DNA from: Terebella lapidaria
Taxonomy: Eukaryota; Annelida; Polychaeta; Terebellida; Terebellidae
Assembly (NCBI GenBank): GCA_949152475.1
Contig: OX424563.1
Location: 40,372,120-40,436,119, forward strand
DNA length: 64,000 nt
Reading direction: 5' to 3'
Shown: in pieces, positions 33,701 to 48,200 of the stretch
How positions within the stretch are numbered: the first letter of the stretch is position 1
Layout of the letters: each line of letters opens with the position of its first letter
Program-made: the position numbers and the translations under genes
Notes under the pieces: model-generated
Told to the model about the DNA's origin: nothing
Seen by the model: only the letters and a program-made list of their open reading frames with translations
Databases searched by the model: none

Positions 33701-36700
33701 AGTATTTTCGGCTAACAGTTAGTCTAGGTACATAGTACATTGTGACATAATATGGGGCCGTTTCTGAGAGTTAATTTTTTGACCCCATGTTATAGCATAG
33801 GCGCTCATCGTATTTTATAATGGGGCATATCGTAAATTTTAAGTTAATTTATTCAGCGAGTATTTTCGGCTAACAGTTAGTCTAGGTACATAGTACATTG
33901 TGACATAATATGGGGCCGTTTCTGAGAGTTAATTTTTTGACCCCATGTTATAGCATAGGCGCTCATCGTATTTTATAATGGGGCATATCGTAAATTTTAA
34001 GTTAATTTATTCAGCGAGTATTTTCGGCTAACAGTTAGTCTAGGTACATAGTACATTGTGACATAATATGGGGCCGTTTCTGAGAGTTAATTTTTTGACC
34101 CCATGTTATAGCATAGGCGCTCATCGTATTTTATAATGGGGCATATCGTAAATTTTAAGTTAATTTATTCAGCGAGTATTTTCGGCTAACAGTTAGTCTA
34201 GGTACATAGTACATTGTGACATAATATGGGGCCGTTTCTGAGAGTTAATTTTTTGACCCCATGTTATAGCATAGGCGCTCATCGTATTTTATAATGGGGC
34301 ATATCGTAAATTTTAAGTTAATTTATTCAGCGAGTATTTTCGGCTAACAGTTAGTCTAGGTACATAGTACATTGTGACATAATATGGGGCCGTTTCTGAG
34401 AGTTAATTTTTTGACCCCATGTTATAGCATAGGCGCTCATCGTATTTTATAATGGGGCATATCGTAAATTTTAAGTTAATTTATTCAGCGAGTATTTTCG
34501 GCTAACAGTTAGTCTAGGTACATAGTACATTGTGACATAATATGGGGCCGTTTCTGAGAGTTAATTTTTTGACCCCATGTTATAGCATAGGCGCTCATCG
34601 TATTTTATAATGGGGCATATCGTAAATTTTAAGTTAATTTATTCAGCGAGTATTTTCGGCTAACAGTTAGTCTAGGTACATAGTACATTGTGACATAATA
34701 TGGGGCCGTTTCTGAGAGTTAATTTTTTGACCCCATGTTATAGCATAGGCGCTCATCGTATTTTATAATGGGGCATATCGTAAATTTTAAGTTAATTTAT
34801 TCAGCGAGTATTTTCGGCTAACAGTTAGTCTAGGTACATAGTACATTGTGACATAATATGGGGCCGTTTCTGAGAGTTAATTTTTTGACCCCATGTTATA
34901 GCATAGGCGCTCATCGTATTTTATAATGGGGCATATCGTAAATTTTAAGTTAATTTATTCAGCGAGTATTTTCGGCTAACAGTTAGTCTAGGTACATAGT
35001 ACATTGTGACATAATATGGGGCCGTTTCTGAGAGTTAATTTTTTGACCCCATGTTATAGCATAGGCGCTCATCGTATTTTATAATGGGGCATATCGTAAA
35101 TTTTAAGTTAATTTATTCAGCGAGTATTTTCGGCTAACAGTTAGTCTAGGTACATAGTACATTGTGACATAATATGGGGCCGTTTCTGAGAGTTAATTTT
35201 TTGACCCCATGTTATAGCATAGGCGCTCATCGTATTTTATAATGGGGCATATCGTAAATTTTAAGTTAATTTATTCAGCGAGTATTTTCGGCTAACAGTT
35301 AGTCTAGGTACATAGTACATTGTGACATAATATGGGGCCGTTTCTGAGAGTTAATTTTTTGACCCCATGTTATAGCATAGGCGCTCATCGTATTTTATAA
35401 TGGGGCATATCGTAAATTTTAAGTTAATTTATTCAGCGAGTATTTTCGGCTAACAGTTAGTCTAGGTACATAGTACATTGTGACATAATATGGGGCCGTT
35501 TCTGAGAGTTAATTTTTTGACCCCATGTTATAGCATAGGCGCTCATCGTATTTTATAATGGGGCATATCGTAAATTTTAAGTTAATTTATTCAGCGAGTA
35601 TTTTCGGCTAACAGTTAGTCTAGGTACATAGTACATTGTGACATAATATGGGGCCGTTTCTGAGAGTTAATTTTTTGACCCCATGTTATAGCATAGGCGC
35701 TCATCGTATTTTATAATGGGGCATATCGTAAATTTTAAGTTAATTTATTCAGCGAGTATTTTCGGCTAACAGTTAGTCTAGGTACATAGTACATTGTGAC
35801 ATAATATGGGGCCGTTTCTGAGAGTTAATTTTTTGACCCCATGTTATAGCATAGGCGCTCATCGTATTTTATAATGGGGCATATCGTAAATTTTAAGTTA
35901 ATTTATTCAGCGAGTATTTTCGGCTAACAGTTAGTCTAGGTACATAGTACATTGTGACATAATATGGGGCCGTTTCTGAGAGTTAATTTTTTGACCCCAT
36001 GTTATAGCATAGGCGCTCATCGTATTTTATAATGGGGCATATCGTAAATTTTAAGTTAATTTATTCAGCGAGTATTTTCGGCTAACAGTTAGTCTAGGTA
36101 CATAGTACATTGTGACATAATATGGGGCCGTTTCTGAGAGTTAATTTTTTGACCCCATGTTATAGCATAGGCGCTCATCGTATTTTATAATGGGGCATAT
36201 CGTAAATTTTAAGTTAATTTATTCAGCGAGTATTTTCGGCTAACAGTTAGTCTAGGTACATAGTACATTGTGACATAATATGGGGCCGTTTCTGAGAGTT
36301 AATTTTTTGACCCCATGTTATAGCATAGGCGCTCATCGTATTTTATAATGGGGCATATCGTAAATTTTAAGTTAATTTATTCAGCGAGTATTTTCGGCTA
36401 ACAGTTAGTCTAGGTACATAGTACATTGTGACATAATATGGGGCCGTTTCTGAGAGTTAATTTTTTGACCCCATGTTATAGCATAGGCGCTCATCGTATT
36501 TTATAATGGGGCATATCGTAAATTTTAAGTTAATTTATTCAGCGAGTATTTTCGGCTAACAGTTAGTCTAGGTACATAGTACATTGTGACATAATATGGG
36601 GCCGTTTCTGAGAGTTAATTTTTTGACCCCATGTTATAGCATAGGCGCTCATCGTATTTTATAATGGGGCATATCGTAAATTTTAAGTTAATTTATTCAG

Positions 36701-39700
36701 CGAGTATTTTCGGCTAACAGTTAGTCTAGGTACATAGTACATTGTGACATAATATGGGGCCGTTTCTGAGAGTTAATTTTTTGACCCCATGTTATAGCAT
36801 AGGCGCTCATCGTATTTTATAATGGGGCATATCGTAAATTTTAAGTTAATTTATTCAGCGAGTATTTTCGGCTAACAGTTAGTCTAGGTACATAGTACAT
36901 TGTGACATAATATGGGGCCGTTTCTGAGAGTTAATTTTTTGACCCCATGTTATAGCATAGGCGCTCATCGTATTTTATAATGGGGCATATCGTAAATTTT
37001 AAGTTAATTTATTCAGCGAGTATTTTCGGCTAACAGTTAGTCTAGGTACATAGTACATTGTGACATAATATGGGGCCGTTTCTGAGAGTTAATTTTTTGA
37101 CCCCATGTTATAGCATAGGCGCTCATCGTATTTTATAATGGGGCATATCGTAAATTTTAAGTTAATTTATTCAGCGAGTATTTTCGGCTAACAGTTAGTC
37201 TAGGTACATAGTACATTGTGACATAATATGGGGCCGTTTCTGAGAGTTAATTTTTTGACCCCATGTTATAGCATAGGCGCTCATCGTATTTTATAATGGG
37301 GCATATCGTAAATTTTAAGTTAATTTATTCAGCGAGTATTTTCGGCTAACAGTTAGTCTAGGTACATAGTACATTGTGACATAATATGGGGCCGTTTCTG
37401 AGAGTTAATTTTTTGACCCCATGTTATAGCATAGGCGCTCATCGTATTTTATAATGGGGCATATCGTAAATTTTAAGTTAATTTATTCAGCGAGTATTTT
37501 CGGCTAACAGTTAGTCTAGGTACATAGTACATTGTGACATAATATGGGGCCGTTTCTGAGAGTTAATTTTTTGACCCCATGTTATAGCATAGGCGCTCAT
37601 CGTATTTTATAATGGGGCATATCGTAAATTTTAAGTTAATTTATTCAGCGAGTATTTTCGGCTAACAGTTAGTCTAGGTACATAGTACATTGTGACATAA
37701 TATGGGGCCGTTTCTGAGAGTTAATTTTTTGACCCCATGTTATAGCATAGGCGCTCATCGTATTTTATAATGGGGCATATCGTAAATTTTAAGTTAATTT
37801 ATTCAGCGAGTATTTTCGGCTAACAGTTAGTCTAGGTACATAGTACATTGTGACATAATATGGGGCCGTTTCTGAGAGTTAATTTTTTGACCCCATGTTA
37901 TAGCATAGGCGCTCATCGTATTTTATAATGGGGCATATCGTAAATTTTAAGTTAATTTATTCAGCGAGTATTTTCGGCTAACAGTTAGTCTAGGTACATA
38001 GTACATTGTGACATAATATGGGGCCGTTTCTGAGAGTTAATTTTTTGACCCCATGTTATAGCATAGGCGCTCATCGTATTTTATAATGGGGCATATCGTA
38101 AATTTTAAGTTAATTTATTCAGCGAGTATTTTCGGCTAACAGTTAGTCTAGGTACATAGTACATTGTGACATAATATGGGGCCGTTTCTGAGAGTTAATT
38201 TTTTGACCCCATGTTATAGCATAGGCGCTCATCGTATTTTATAATGGGGCATATCGTAAATTTTAAGTTAATTTATTCAGCGAGTATTTTCGGCTAACAG
38301 TTAGTCTAGGTACATAGTACATTGTGACATAATATGGGGCCGTTTCTGAGAGTTAATTTTTTGACCCCATGTTATAGCATAGGCGCTCATCGTATTTTAT
38401 AATGGGGCATATCGTAAATTTTAAGTTAATTTATTCAGCGAGTATTTTCGGCTAACAGTTAGTCTAGGTACATAGTACATTGTGACATAATATGGGGCCG
38501 TTTCTGAGAGTTAATTTTTTGACCCCATGTTATAGCATAGGCGCTCATCGTATTTTATAATGGGGCATATCGTAAATTTTAAGTTAATTTATTCAGCGAG
38601 TATTTTCGGCTAACAGTTAGTCTAGGTACATAGTACATTGTGACATAATATGGGGCCGTTTCTGAGAGTTAATTTTTTGACCCCATGTTATAGCATAGGC
38701 GCTCATCGTATTTTATAATGGGGCATATCGTAAATTTTAAGTTAATTTATTCAGCGAGTATTTTCGGCTAACAGTTAGTCTAGGTACATAGTACATTGTG
38801 ACATAATATGGGGCCGTTTCTGAGAGTTAATTTTTTGACCCCATGTTATAGCATAGGCGCTCATCGTATTTTATAATGGGGCATATCGTAAATTTTAAGT
38901 TAATTTATTCAGCGAGTATTTTCGGCTAACAGTTAGTCTAGGTACATAGTACATTGTGACATAATATGGGGCCGTTTCTGAGAGTTAATTTTTTGACCCC
39001 ATGTTATAGCATAGGCGCTCATCGTATTTTATAATGGGGCATATCGTAAATTTTAAGTTAATTTATTCAGCGAGTATTTTCGGCTAACAGTTAGTCTAGG
39101 TACATAGTACATTGTGACATAATATGGGGCCGTTTCTGAGAGTTAATTTTTTGACCCCATGTTATAGCATAGGCGCTCATCGTATTTTATAATGGGGCAT
39201 ATCGTAAATTTTAAGTTAATTTATTCAGCGAGTATTTTCGGCTAACAGTTAGTCTAGGTACATAGTACATTGTGACATAATATGGGGCCGTTTCTGAGAG
39301 TTAATTTTTTGACCCCATGTTATAGCATAGGCGCTCATCGTATTTTATAATGGGGCATATCGTAAATTTTAAGTTAATTTATTCAGCGAGTATTTTCGGC
39401 TAACAGTTAGTCTAGGTACATAGTACATTGTGACATAATATGGGGCCGTTTCTGAGAGTTAATTTTTTGACCCCATGTTATAGCATAGGCGCTCATCGTA
39501 TTTTATAATGGGGCATATCGTAAATTTTAAGTTAATTTATTCAGCGAGTATTTTCGGCTAACAGTTAGTCTAGGTACATAGTACATTGTGACATAATATG
39601 GGGCCGTTTCTGAGAGTTAATTTTTTGACCCCATGTTATAGCATAGGCGCTCATCGTATTTTATAATGGGGCATATCGTAAATTTTAAGTTAATTTATTC

Positions 39701-40320
39701 AGCGAGTATTTTCGGCTAACAGTTAGTCTAGGTACATAGTACATTGTGACATAATATGGGGCCGTTTCTGAGAGTTAATTTTTTGACCCCATGTTATAGC
39801 ATAGGCGCTCATCGTATTTTATAATGGGGCATATCGTAAATTTTAAGTTAATTTATTCAGCGAGTATTTTCGGCTAACAGTTAGTCTAGGTACATAGTAC
39901 ATTGTGACATAATATGGGGCCGTTTCTGAGAGTTAATTTTTTGACCCCATGTTATAGCATAGGCGCTCATCGTATTTTATAATGGGGCATATCGTAAATT
40001 TTAAGTTAATTTATTCAGCGAGTATTTTCGGCTAACAGTTAGTCTAGGTACATAGTACATTGTGACATAATATGGGGCCGTTTCTGAGAGTTAATTTTTT
40101 GACCCCATGTTATAGCATAGGCGCTCATCGTATTTTATAATGGGGCATATCGTAAATTTTAAGTTAATTTATTCAGCAAGTATTTTCGGCTAACAGTTAG
40201 TCTAGGTACATAGTACATTGTGGCATAATATGGGGCCGTTTCTGAGAGTTAATTTTTTGACCCCATGTTATAGCATAGGCGCTCATCGTATTTTATAATG
40301 GGGCATATCGTAAATTTTAA

Positions 40321-40365
40321 AGGGTATATATCACGAAAATTGGATATTGGTTTTTGTTATGTATG
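40321..40365. repeat. Same-length divergent segment inside one 158-bp unit
   Basis: In one unit, the roughly 45 bases that normally begin GTTAATTTATTCAGCGAG are replaced by unrelated-looking sequence beginning AGGGTATATATCACGAAAAT. Both normal and odd segments end in ACATAGTACATTGTG, and unit length stays 158 bp. The preceding unit carries two substitutions (40178 and 40223) in a region otherwise almost free of them. Equal length suggests an old variant monomer or related satellite, not a random insertion. Confidence 0.85.
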
Positions 40366-43300
40366 ACATAGTACATTGTGACATAATATGGGGCCGTTTC
40401 TGAGAGTTAATTTTTTGACCCCATGTTATAGCATAGGCGCTCATCGTATTTTATAATGGGGCATATCGTAAATTTTAAGTTAATTTATTCAGCGAGTATT
40501 TTCGGCTAACAGTTAGTCTAGGTACATAGTACATTGTGACATAATATGGGGCCGTTTCTGAGAGTTAATTTTTTGACCCCATGTTATAGCATAGGCGCTC
40601 ATCGTATTTTATAATGGGGCATATCGTAAATTTTAAGTTAATTTATTCAGCGAGTATTTTCGGCTAACAGTTAGTCTAGGTACATAGTACATTGTGACAT
40701 AATATGGGGCCGTTTCTGAGAGTTAATTTTTTGACCCCATGTTATAGCATAGGCGCTCATCGTATTTTATAATGGGGCATATCGTAAATTTTAAGTTAAT
40801 TTATTCAGCGAGTATTTTCGGCTAACAGTTAGTCTAGGTACATAGTACATTGTGACATAATATGGGGCCGTTTCTGAGAGTTAATTTTTTGACCCCATGT
40901 TATAGCATAGGCGCTCATCGTATTTTATAATGGGGCATATCGTAAATTTTAAGTTAATTTATTCAGCGAGTATTTTCGGCTAACAGTTAGTCTAGGTACA
41001 TAGTACATTGTGACATAATATGGGGCCGTTTCTGAGAGTTAATTTTTTGACCCCATGTTATAGCATAGGCGCTCATCGTATTTTATAATGGGGCATATCG
41101 TAAATTTTAAGTTAATTTATTCAGCGAGTATTTTCGGCTAACAGTTAGTCTAGGTACATAGTACATTGTGACATAATATGGGGCCGTTTCTGAGAGTTAA
41201 TTTTTTGACCCCATGTTATAGCATAGGCGCTCATCGTATTTTATAATGGGGCATATCGTAAATTTTAAGTTAATTTATTCAGCGAGTATTTTCGGCTAAC
41301 AGTTAGTCTAGGTACATAGTACATTGTGACATAATATGGGGCCGTTTCTGAGAGTTAATTTTTTGACCCCATGTTATAGCATAGGCGCTCATCGTATTTT
41401 ATAATGGGGCATATCGTAAATTTTAAGTTAATTTATTCAGCGAGTATTTTCGGCTAACAGTTAGTCTAGGTACATAGTACATTGTGACATAATATGGGGC
41501 CGTTTCTGAGAGTTAATTTTTTGACCCCATGTTATAGCATAGGCGCTCATCGTATTTTATAATGGGGCATATCGTAAATTTTAAGTTAATTTATTCAGCG
41601 AGTATTTTCGGCTAACAGTTAGTCTAGGTACATAGTACATTGTGACATAATATGGGGCCGTTTCTGAGAGTTAATTTTTTGACCCCATGTTATAGCATAG
41701 GCGCTCATCGTATTTTATAATGGGGCATATCGTAAATTTTAAGTTAATTTATTCAGCGAGTATTTTCGGCTAACAGTTAGTCTAGGTACATAGTACATTG
41801 TGACATAATATGGGGCCGTTTCTGAGAGTTAATTTTTTGACCCCATGTTATAGCATAGGCGCTCATCGTATTTTATAATGGGGCATATCGTAAATTTTAA
41901 GTTAATTTATTCAGCGAGTATTTTCGGCTAACAGTTAGTCTAGGTACATAGTACATTGTGACATAATATGGGGCCGTTTCTGAGAGTTAATTTTTTGACC
42001 CCATGTTATAGCATAGGCGCTCATCGTATTTTATAATGGGGCATATCGTAAATTTTAAGTTAATTTATTCAGCGAGTATTTTCGGCTAACAGTTAGTCTA
42101 GGTACATAGTACATTGTGACATAATATGGGGCCGTTTCTGAGAGTTAATTTTTTGACCCCATGTTATAGCATAGGCGCTCATCGTATTTTATAATGGGGC
42201 ATATCGTAAATTTTAAGTTAATTTATTCAGCGAGTATTTTCGGCTAACAGTTAGTCTAGGTACATAGTACATTGTGACATAATATGGGGCCGTTTCTGAG
42301 AGTTAATTTTTTGACCCCATGTTATAGCATAGGCGCTCATCGTATTTTATAATGGGGCATATCGTAAATTTTAAGTTAATTTATTCAGCGAGTATTTTCG
42401 GCTAACAGTTAGTCTAGGTACATAGTACATTGTGACATAATATGGGGCCGTTTCTGAGAGTTAATTTTTTGACCCCATGTTATAGCATAGGCGCTCATCG
42501 TATTTTATAATGGGGCATATCGTAAATTTTAAGTTAATTTATTCAGCGAGTATTTTCGGCTAACAGTTAGTCTAGGTACATAGTACATTGTGACATAATA
42601 TGGGGCCGTTTCTGAGAGTTAATTTTTTGACCCCATGTTATAGCATAGGCGCTCATCGTATTTTATAATGGGGCATATCGTAAATTTTAAGTTAATTTAT
42701 TCAGCGAGTATTTTCGGCTAACAGTTAGTCTAGGTACATAGTACATTGTGACATAATATGGGGCCGTTTCTGAGAGTTAATTTTTTGACCCCATGTTATA
42801 GCATAGGCGCTCATCGTATTTTATAATGGGGCATATCGTAAATTTTAAGTTAATTTATTCAGCGAGTATTTTCGGCTAACAGTTAGTCTAGGTACATAGT
42901 ACATTGTGACATAATATGGGGCCGTTTCTGAGAGTTAATTTTTTGACCCCATGTTATAGCATAGGCGCTCATCGTATTTTATAATGGGGCATATCGTAAA
43001 TTTTAAGTTAATTTATTCAGCGAGTATTTTCGGCTAACAGTTAGTCTAGGTACATAGTACATTGTGACATAATATGGGGCCGTTTCTGAGAGTTAATTTT
43101 TTGACCCCATGTTATAGCATAGGCGCTCATCGTATTTTATAATGGGGCATATCGTAAATTTTAAGTTAATTTATTCAGCGAGTATTTTCGGCTAACAGTT
43201 AGTCTAGGTACATAGTACATTGTGACATAATATGGGGCCGTTTCTGAGAGTTAATTTTTTGACCCCATGTTATAGCATAGGCGCTCATCGTATTTTATAA

Positions 43301-45258
43301 TGGGGCATATCGTAAATTTTAAGTTAATTTATTCAGCGAGTATTTTCGGCTAACAGTTAGTCTAGGTACATAGTACATTGTGACATAATATGGGGCCGTT
43401 TCTGAGAGTTAATTTTTTGACCCCATGTTATAGCATAGGCGCTCATCGTATTTTATAATGGGGCATATCGTAAATTTTAAGTTAATTTATTCAGCGAGTA
43501 TTTTCGGCTAACAGTTAGTCTAGGTACATAGTACATTGTGACATAATATGGGGCCGTTTCTGAGAGTTAATTTTTTGACCCCATGTTATAGCATAGGCGC
43601 TCATCGTATTTTATAATGGGGCATATCGTAAATTTTAAGTTAATTTATTCAGCGAGTATTTTCGGCTAACAGTTAGTCTAGGTACATAGTACATTGTGAC
43701 ATAATATGGGGCCGTTTCTGAGAGTTAATTTTTTGACCCCATGTTATAGCATAGGCGCTCATCGTATTTTATAATGGGGCATATCGTAAATTTCAAGTTA
43801 ATTTATTCAGCGAGTATTTTCGGCTAACAGTTAGTCTAGGTACATAGTACATTGTGACATAATATGGGGCCGTTTCTGAGAGTTAATTTTTTGACCCCAT
43901 GTTATAGCATAGGCGCTCATCGTATTTTATAATGGGGCATATCGTAAATTTTAAGTTAATTTATTCAGCGAGTATTTTCGGCTAACAGTTAGTCTAGGTA
44001 CATAGTACATTGTGACATAATATGGGGCCGTTTCTGAGAGTTAATTTTTTGACCCCATGTTATAGCATAGGCGCTCATCGTATTTTATAATGGGGCATAT
44101 CGTAAATTTTAAGTTAATTTATTCAGCGAGTATTTTCGGCTAACAGTTAGTCTAGGTACATAGTACATTGTGACATAATATGGGGCCGTTTCTGAGAGTT
44201 AATTTTTTGACCCCATGTTATAGCATAGGGGCTCATCGTATTTTATAATGGGGCATATCGTAAATTTTAAGTTAATTTATTCAGCGAGTATTTTCGGCTA
44301 ACAGTTAGTCTAGGTACATAGTACATTGTGACATAATATGGGGCCGTTTCTGAGAGTTAATTTTTTGACCCCATGTTATAGCATAGGCGCTCATCGTATT
44401 TTATAATGGGGCATATCGTAAATTTTAAGTTAATTTATTCAGCGAGTATTTTCGGCTAACAGTTAGTCTAGGTACATAGTACATTGTGACATAATATGGG
44501 GCCGTTTCTGAGAGTTAATTTTTTGACCCCATGTTATAGCATAGGCGCTCATCGTATTTTATAATGGGGCATATCGTAAATTTTAAGTTAATTTATTCAG
44601 CGAGTATTTTCGGCTAACAGTTAGTCTAGGTACATAGTACATTGTGACATAATATGGGGCCGTTTCTGAGAGTTAATTTTTTGACCCCATGTTATAGCAT
44701 AGGCGCTCATCGTATTTTATAATGGGGCATATCGTAAATTTTAAGTTAATTTATTCAGCGAGTATTTTCGGCTAACAGTTAGTCTAGGTACATAGTACAT
44801 TGTGACATAATATGGGGCCGTTTCTGAGAGTTAATTTTTTGACCCCATGTTATAGCATAGGCGCTCATCGTATTTTATAATGGGGCATATCGTAAATTTT
44901 AAGTTAATTTATTCAGCGAGTATTTTCGGCTAACAGTTAGTCTAGGTACATAGTACATTGTGACATAATATGGGGCCGTTTCTGAGAGTTAATTTTTTGA
45001 CCCCATGTTATAGCATAGGCGCTCATCGTATTTTATAATGGGGCATATCGTAAATTTTAAGTTAATTTATTCAGCGAGTATTTTCGGCTAACAGTTAGTC
45101 TAGGTACATAGTACATTGTGACATAATATGGGGCCGTTTCTGAGAGTTAATTTTTTGACCCCATGTTATAGCATAGGCGCTCATCGTATTTTATAATGGG
45201 GCATATCGTAAATTTTAAGTTAATTTATTCAGCGAGTATTTTCGGCTAACAGTTAGTC

Positions 45259-48200
45259 TAGGTTACATAGTACATTGTGACCATAATATGGGGCCGTTTC
45301 TGAGAGTTAATTTTTTGACCCCATGTTATAGCATAGGCGCTCATCGTATTTTATAATGGGGCATATCGTAAATTTTAAGTTAATTTATTCAGCGAGTATT
45401 TTCGGCTAACAGTTAGTCTAGGTACATAGTACATTGTGACATAATATGGGGCCGTTTCTGAGAGTTAATTTTTTGACCCCATGTTATAGCATAGGCGCTC
45501 ATCGTATTTTATAATGGGGCATATCGTAAATTTTAAGTTAATTTATTCAGCGAGTATTTTCGGCTAACAGTTAGTCTAGGTACATAGTACATTGTGACAT
45601 AATATGGGGCCGTTTCTGAGAGTTAATTTTTTGACCCCATGTTATAGCATAGGCGCTCATCGTATTTTATAATGGGGCATATCGTAAATTTTAAGTTAAT
45701 TTATTCAGCGAGTATTTTCGGCTAACAGTTAGTCTAGGTACATAGTACATTGTGACATAATATGGGGGCCGTTTCTGAGAGTTAATTTTTTGACCCCATG
45801 TTATAGCATAGGCGCTCATCGTATTTTATAATGGGGCATATCGTAAATTTTAAGTTAATTTATTCAGCGAGTATTTTCGGCTAACAGTTAGTCTAGGTAC
45901 ATAGTACATTGTGACATAATATGGGGCCGTTTCTGAGAGTTAATTTTTTGACCCCATGTTATAGCATAGGCGCTCATCGTATTTTTATAATGGGGCATAT
46001 CGTAAATTTTAAGTTAATTTATTCAGCGAGTATTTTCGGCTAACAGTTAGTCTAGGTACATAGTACATTGTGACATAATATGGGGCCGTTTCTGAGAGTT
46101 AATTTTTTGACCCCATGTTATAGCATAGGCGCTCATCGTATTTTATAATGGGGCATATCGTAAATTTTAAGTTAATTTATTCAGCGAGTATTTTCGGCTA
46201 ACAGTTAGTCTAGGTACATAGTACATTGTGACATAATATGGGGCCGTTTCTGAGAGTTAATTTTTTGACCCCATGTTATAGCATAGGCGCTCATCGTATT
46301 TTATAATGGGGCATATCGTAAATTTTAAGTTAATTTATTCAGCGAGTATTTTCGGCTAACAGTTAGTCTAGGTACATAGTACATTGTGACATAATATGGG
46401 GGCCGTTTCTGAGAGTTAATTTTTTGACCCCATGTTATAGCATAGGCGCTCATCGTATTTTATAATGGGGCATATCGTAAATTTTAAGTTAATTTATTCA
46501 GCGAGTATTTTCGGCTAACAGTTAGTCTAGGTACATAGTACATTGTGACATAATATGGGGCCGTTTCTGAGAGTTAATTTTTTGACCCCATGTTATAGCA
46601 TAGGCGCTCATCGTATTTTATAATGGGGCATATCGTAAATTTTAAGTTAATTTATTCAGCGAGTATTTTCGGCTAACAGTTAGTCTAGGTACATAGTACA
46701 TTGTGACATAATATGGGGCCGTTTCTGAGAGTTAATTTTTTGACCCCATGTTATAGCATAGGCGCTCATCGTATTTTATAATGGGGCATATCGTAAATTT
46801 TAAGTTAATTTATTCAGCGAGTATTTTCGGCTAACAGTTAGTCTAGGTACATAGTACATTGTGACATAATATGGGGCCGTTTCTGAGAGTTAATTTTTTG
46901 ACCCCATGTTATAGCATAGGCGCTCATCGTATTTTATAATGGGGCATATCGTAAATTTTAAGTTAATTTATTCAGCGAGTATTTTCGGCTAACAGTTAGT
47001 CTAGGTACATAGTACATTGTGACATAATATGGGGCCGTTTCTGAGAGTTAATTTTTTGACCCCATGTTATAGCATAGGCGCTCATCGTATTTTATAATGG
47101 GGCATATCGTAAATTTTAAGTTAATTTATTCAGCGAGTATTTTCGGCTAACAGTTAGTCTAGGTACATAGTACATTGTGACATAATATGGGGCCGTTTCT
47201 GAGAGTTAATTTTTTGACCCCATGTTATAGCCATAGGCGCTCATCGTATTTTATAATGGGGCATATCGTAAATTTTAAGTTAATTTATTCAGCGAGTATT
47301 TTCGGCTAACAGTTAGTCTAGGTACATAGTACATTGTGACATAATATGGGGCCGTTTCTGAGAGTTAATTTTTTGACCCCATGTTATAGCATAGGCGCTC
47401 ATCGTATTTTATAATGGGGCATATCGTAAATTTTAAGTTAATTTATTCAGCGAGTATTTTCGGCTAACAGTTAGTCTAGGTACATAGTACATTGTGACAT
47501 AATATGGGGCCGTTTCTGAGAGTTAATTTTTTGACCCCATGTTATAGCATAGGCGCTCATCGTATTTTATAATGGGGCATATCGTAAATTTTAAGTTAAT
47601 TTATTCAGCGAGTATTTTCGGCTAACAGTTAGTCTAGGTACATAGTACATTGTGACATAATATGGGGCCGTTTCTGAGAGTTAATTTTTTGACCCCATGT
47701 TATAGCATAGGCGCTCATCGTATTTTATAATGGGGCATATCGTAAATTTTAAGTTAATTTATTCAGCGAGTATTTTCGGCTAACAGTTAGTCTAGGTACA
47801 TAGTACATTGTGACATAATATGGGGCCGTTTCTGAGAGTTAATTTTTTGACCCCATGTTATAGCATAGGCGCTCATCGTATTTTATAATGGGGCATAGTC
47901 GTAAATTTTAAGTTAATTTATTCAGCGAGTATTTTCGGCTAACAGTTAGTCTAGGTACATAGTACATTGTGACATAATATGGGGCCGTTTCTGAGAGTTA
48001 ATTTTTTGACCCCATGTTATAGCATAGGCGCTCATCGTATTTTATAATGGGGCATATCGTAAATTTTAAGTTAATTTATTCAGCGAGTATTTTCGGCTAA
48101 CAGTTAGTCTAGGTACATAGTACATTGTGACATAATATGGGGCCGTTTCTGAGAGTTAATTTTTTGACCCCATGTTATAGCATAGGCGCTCATCGTATTT

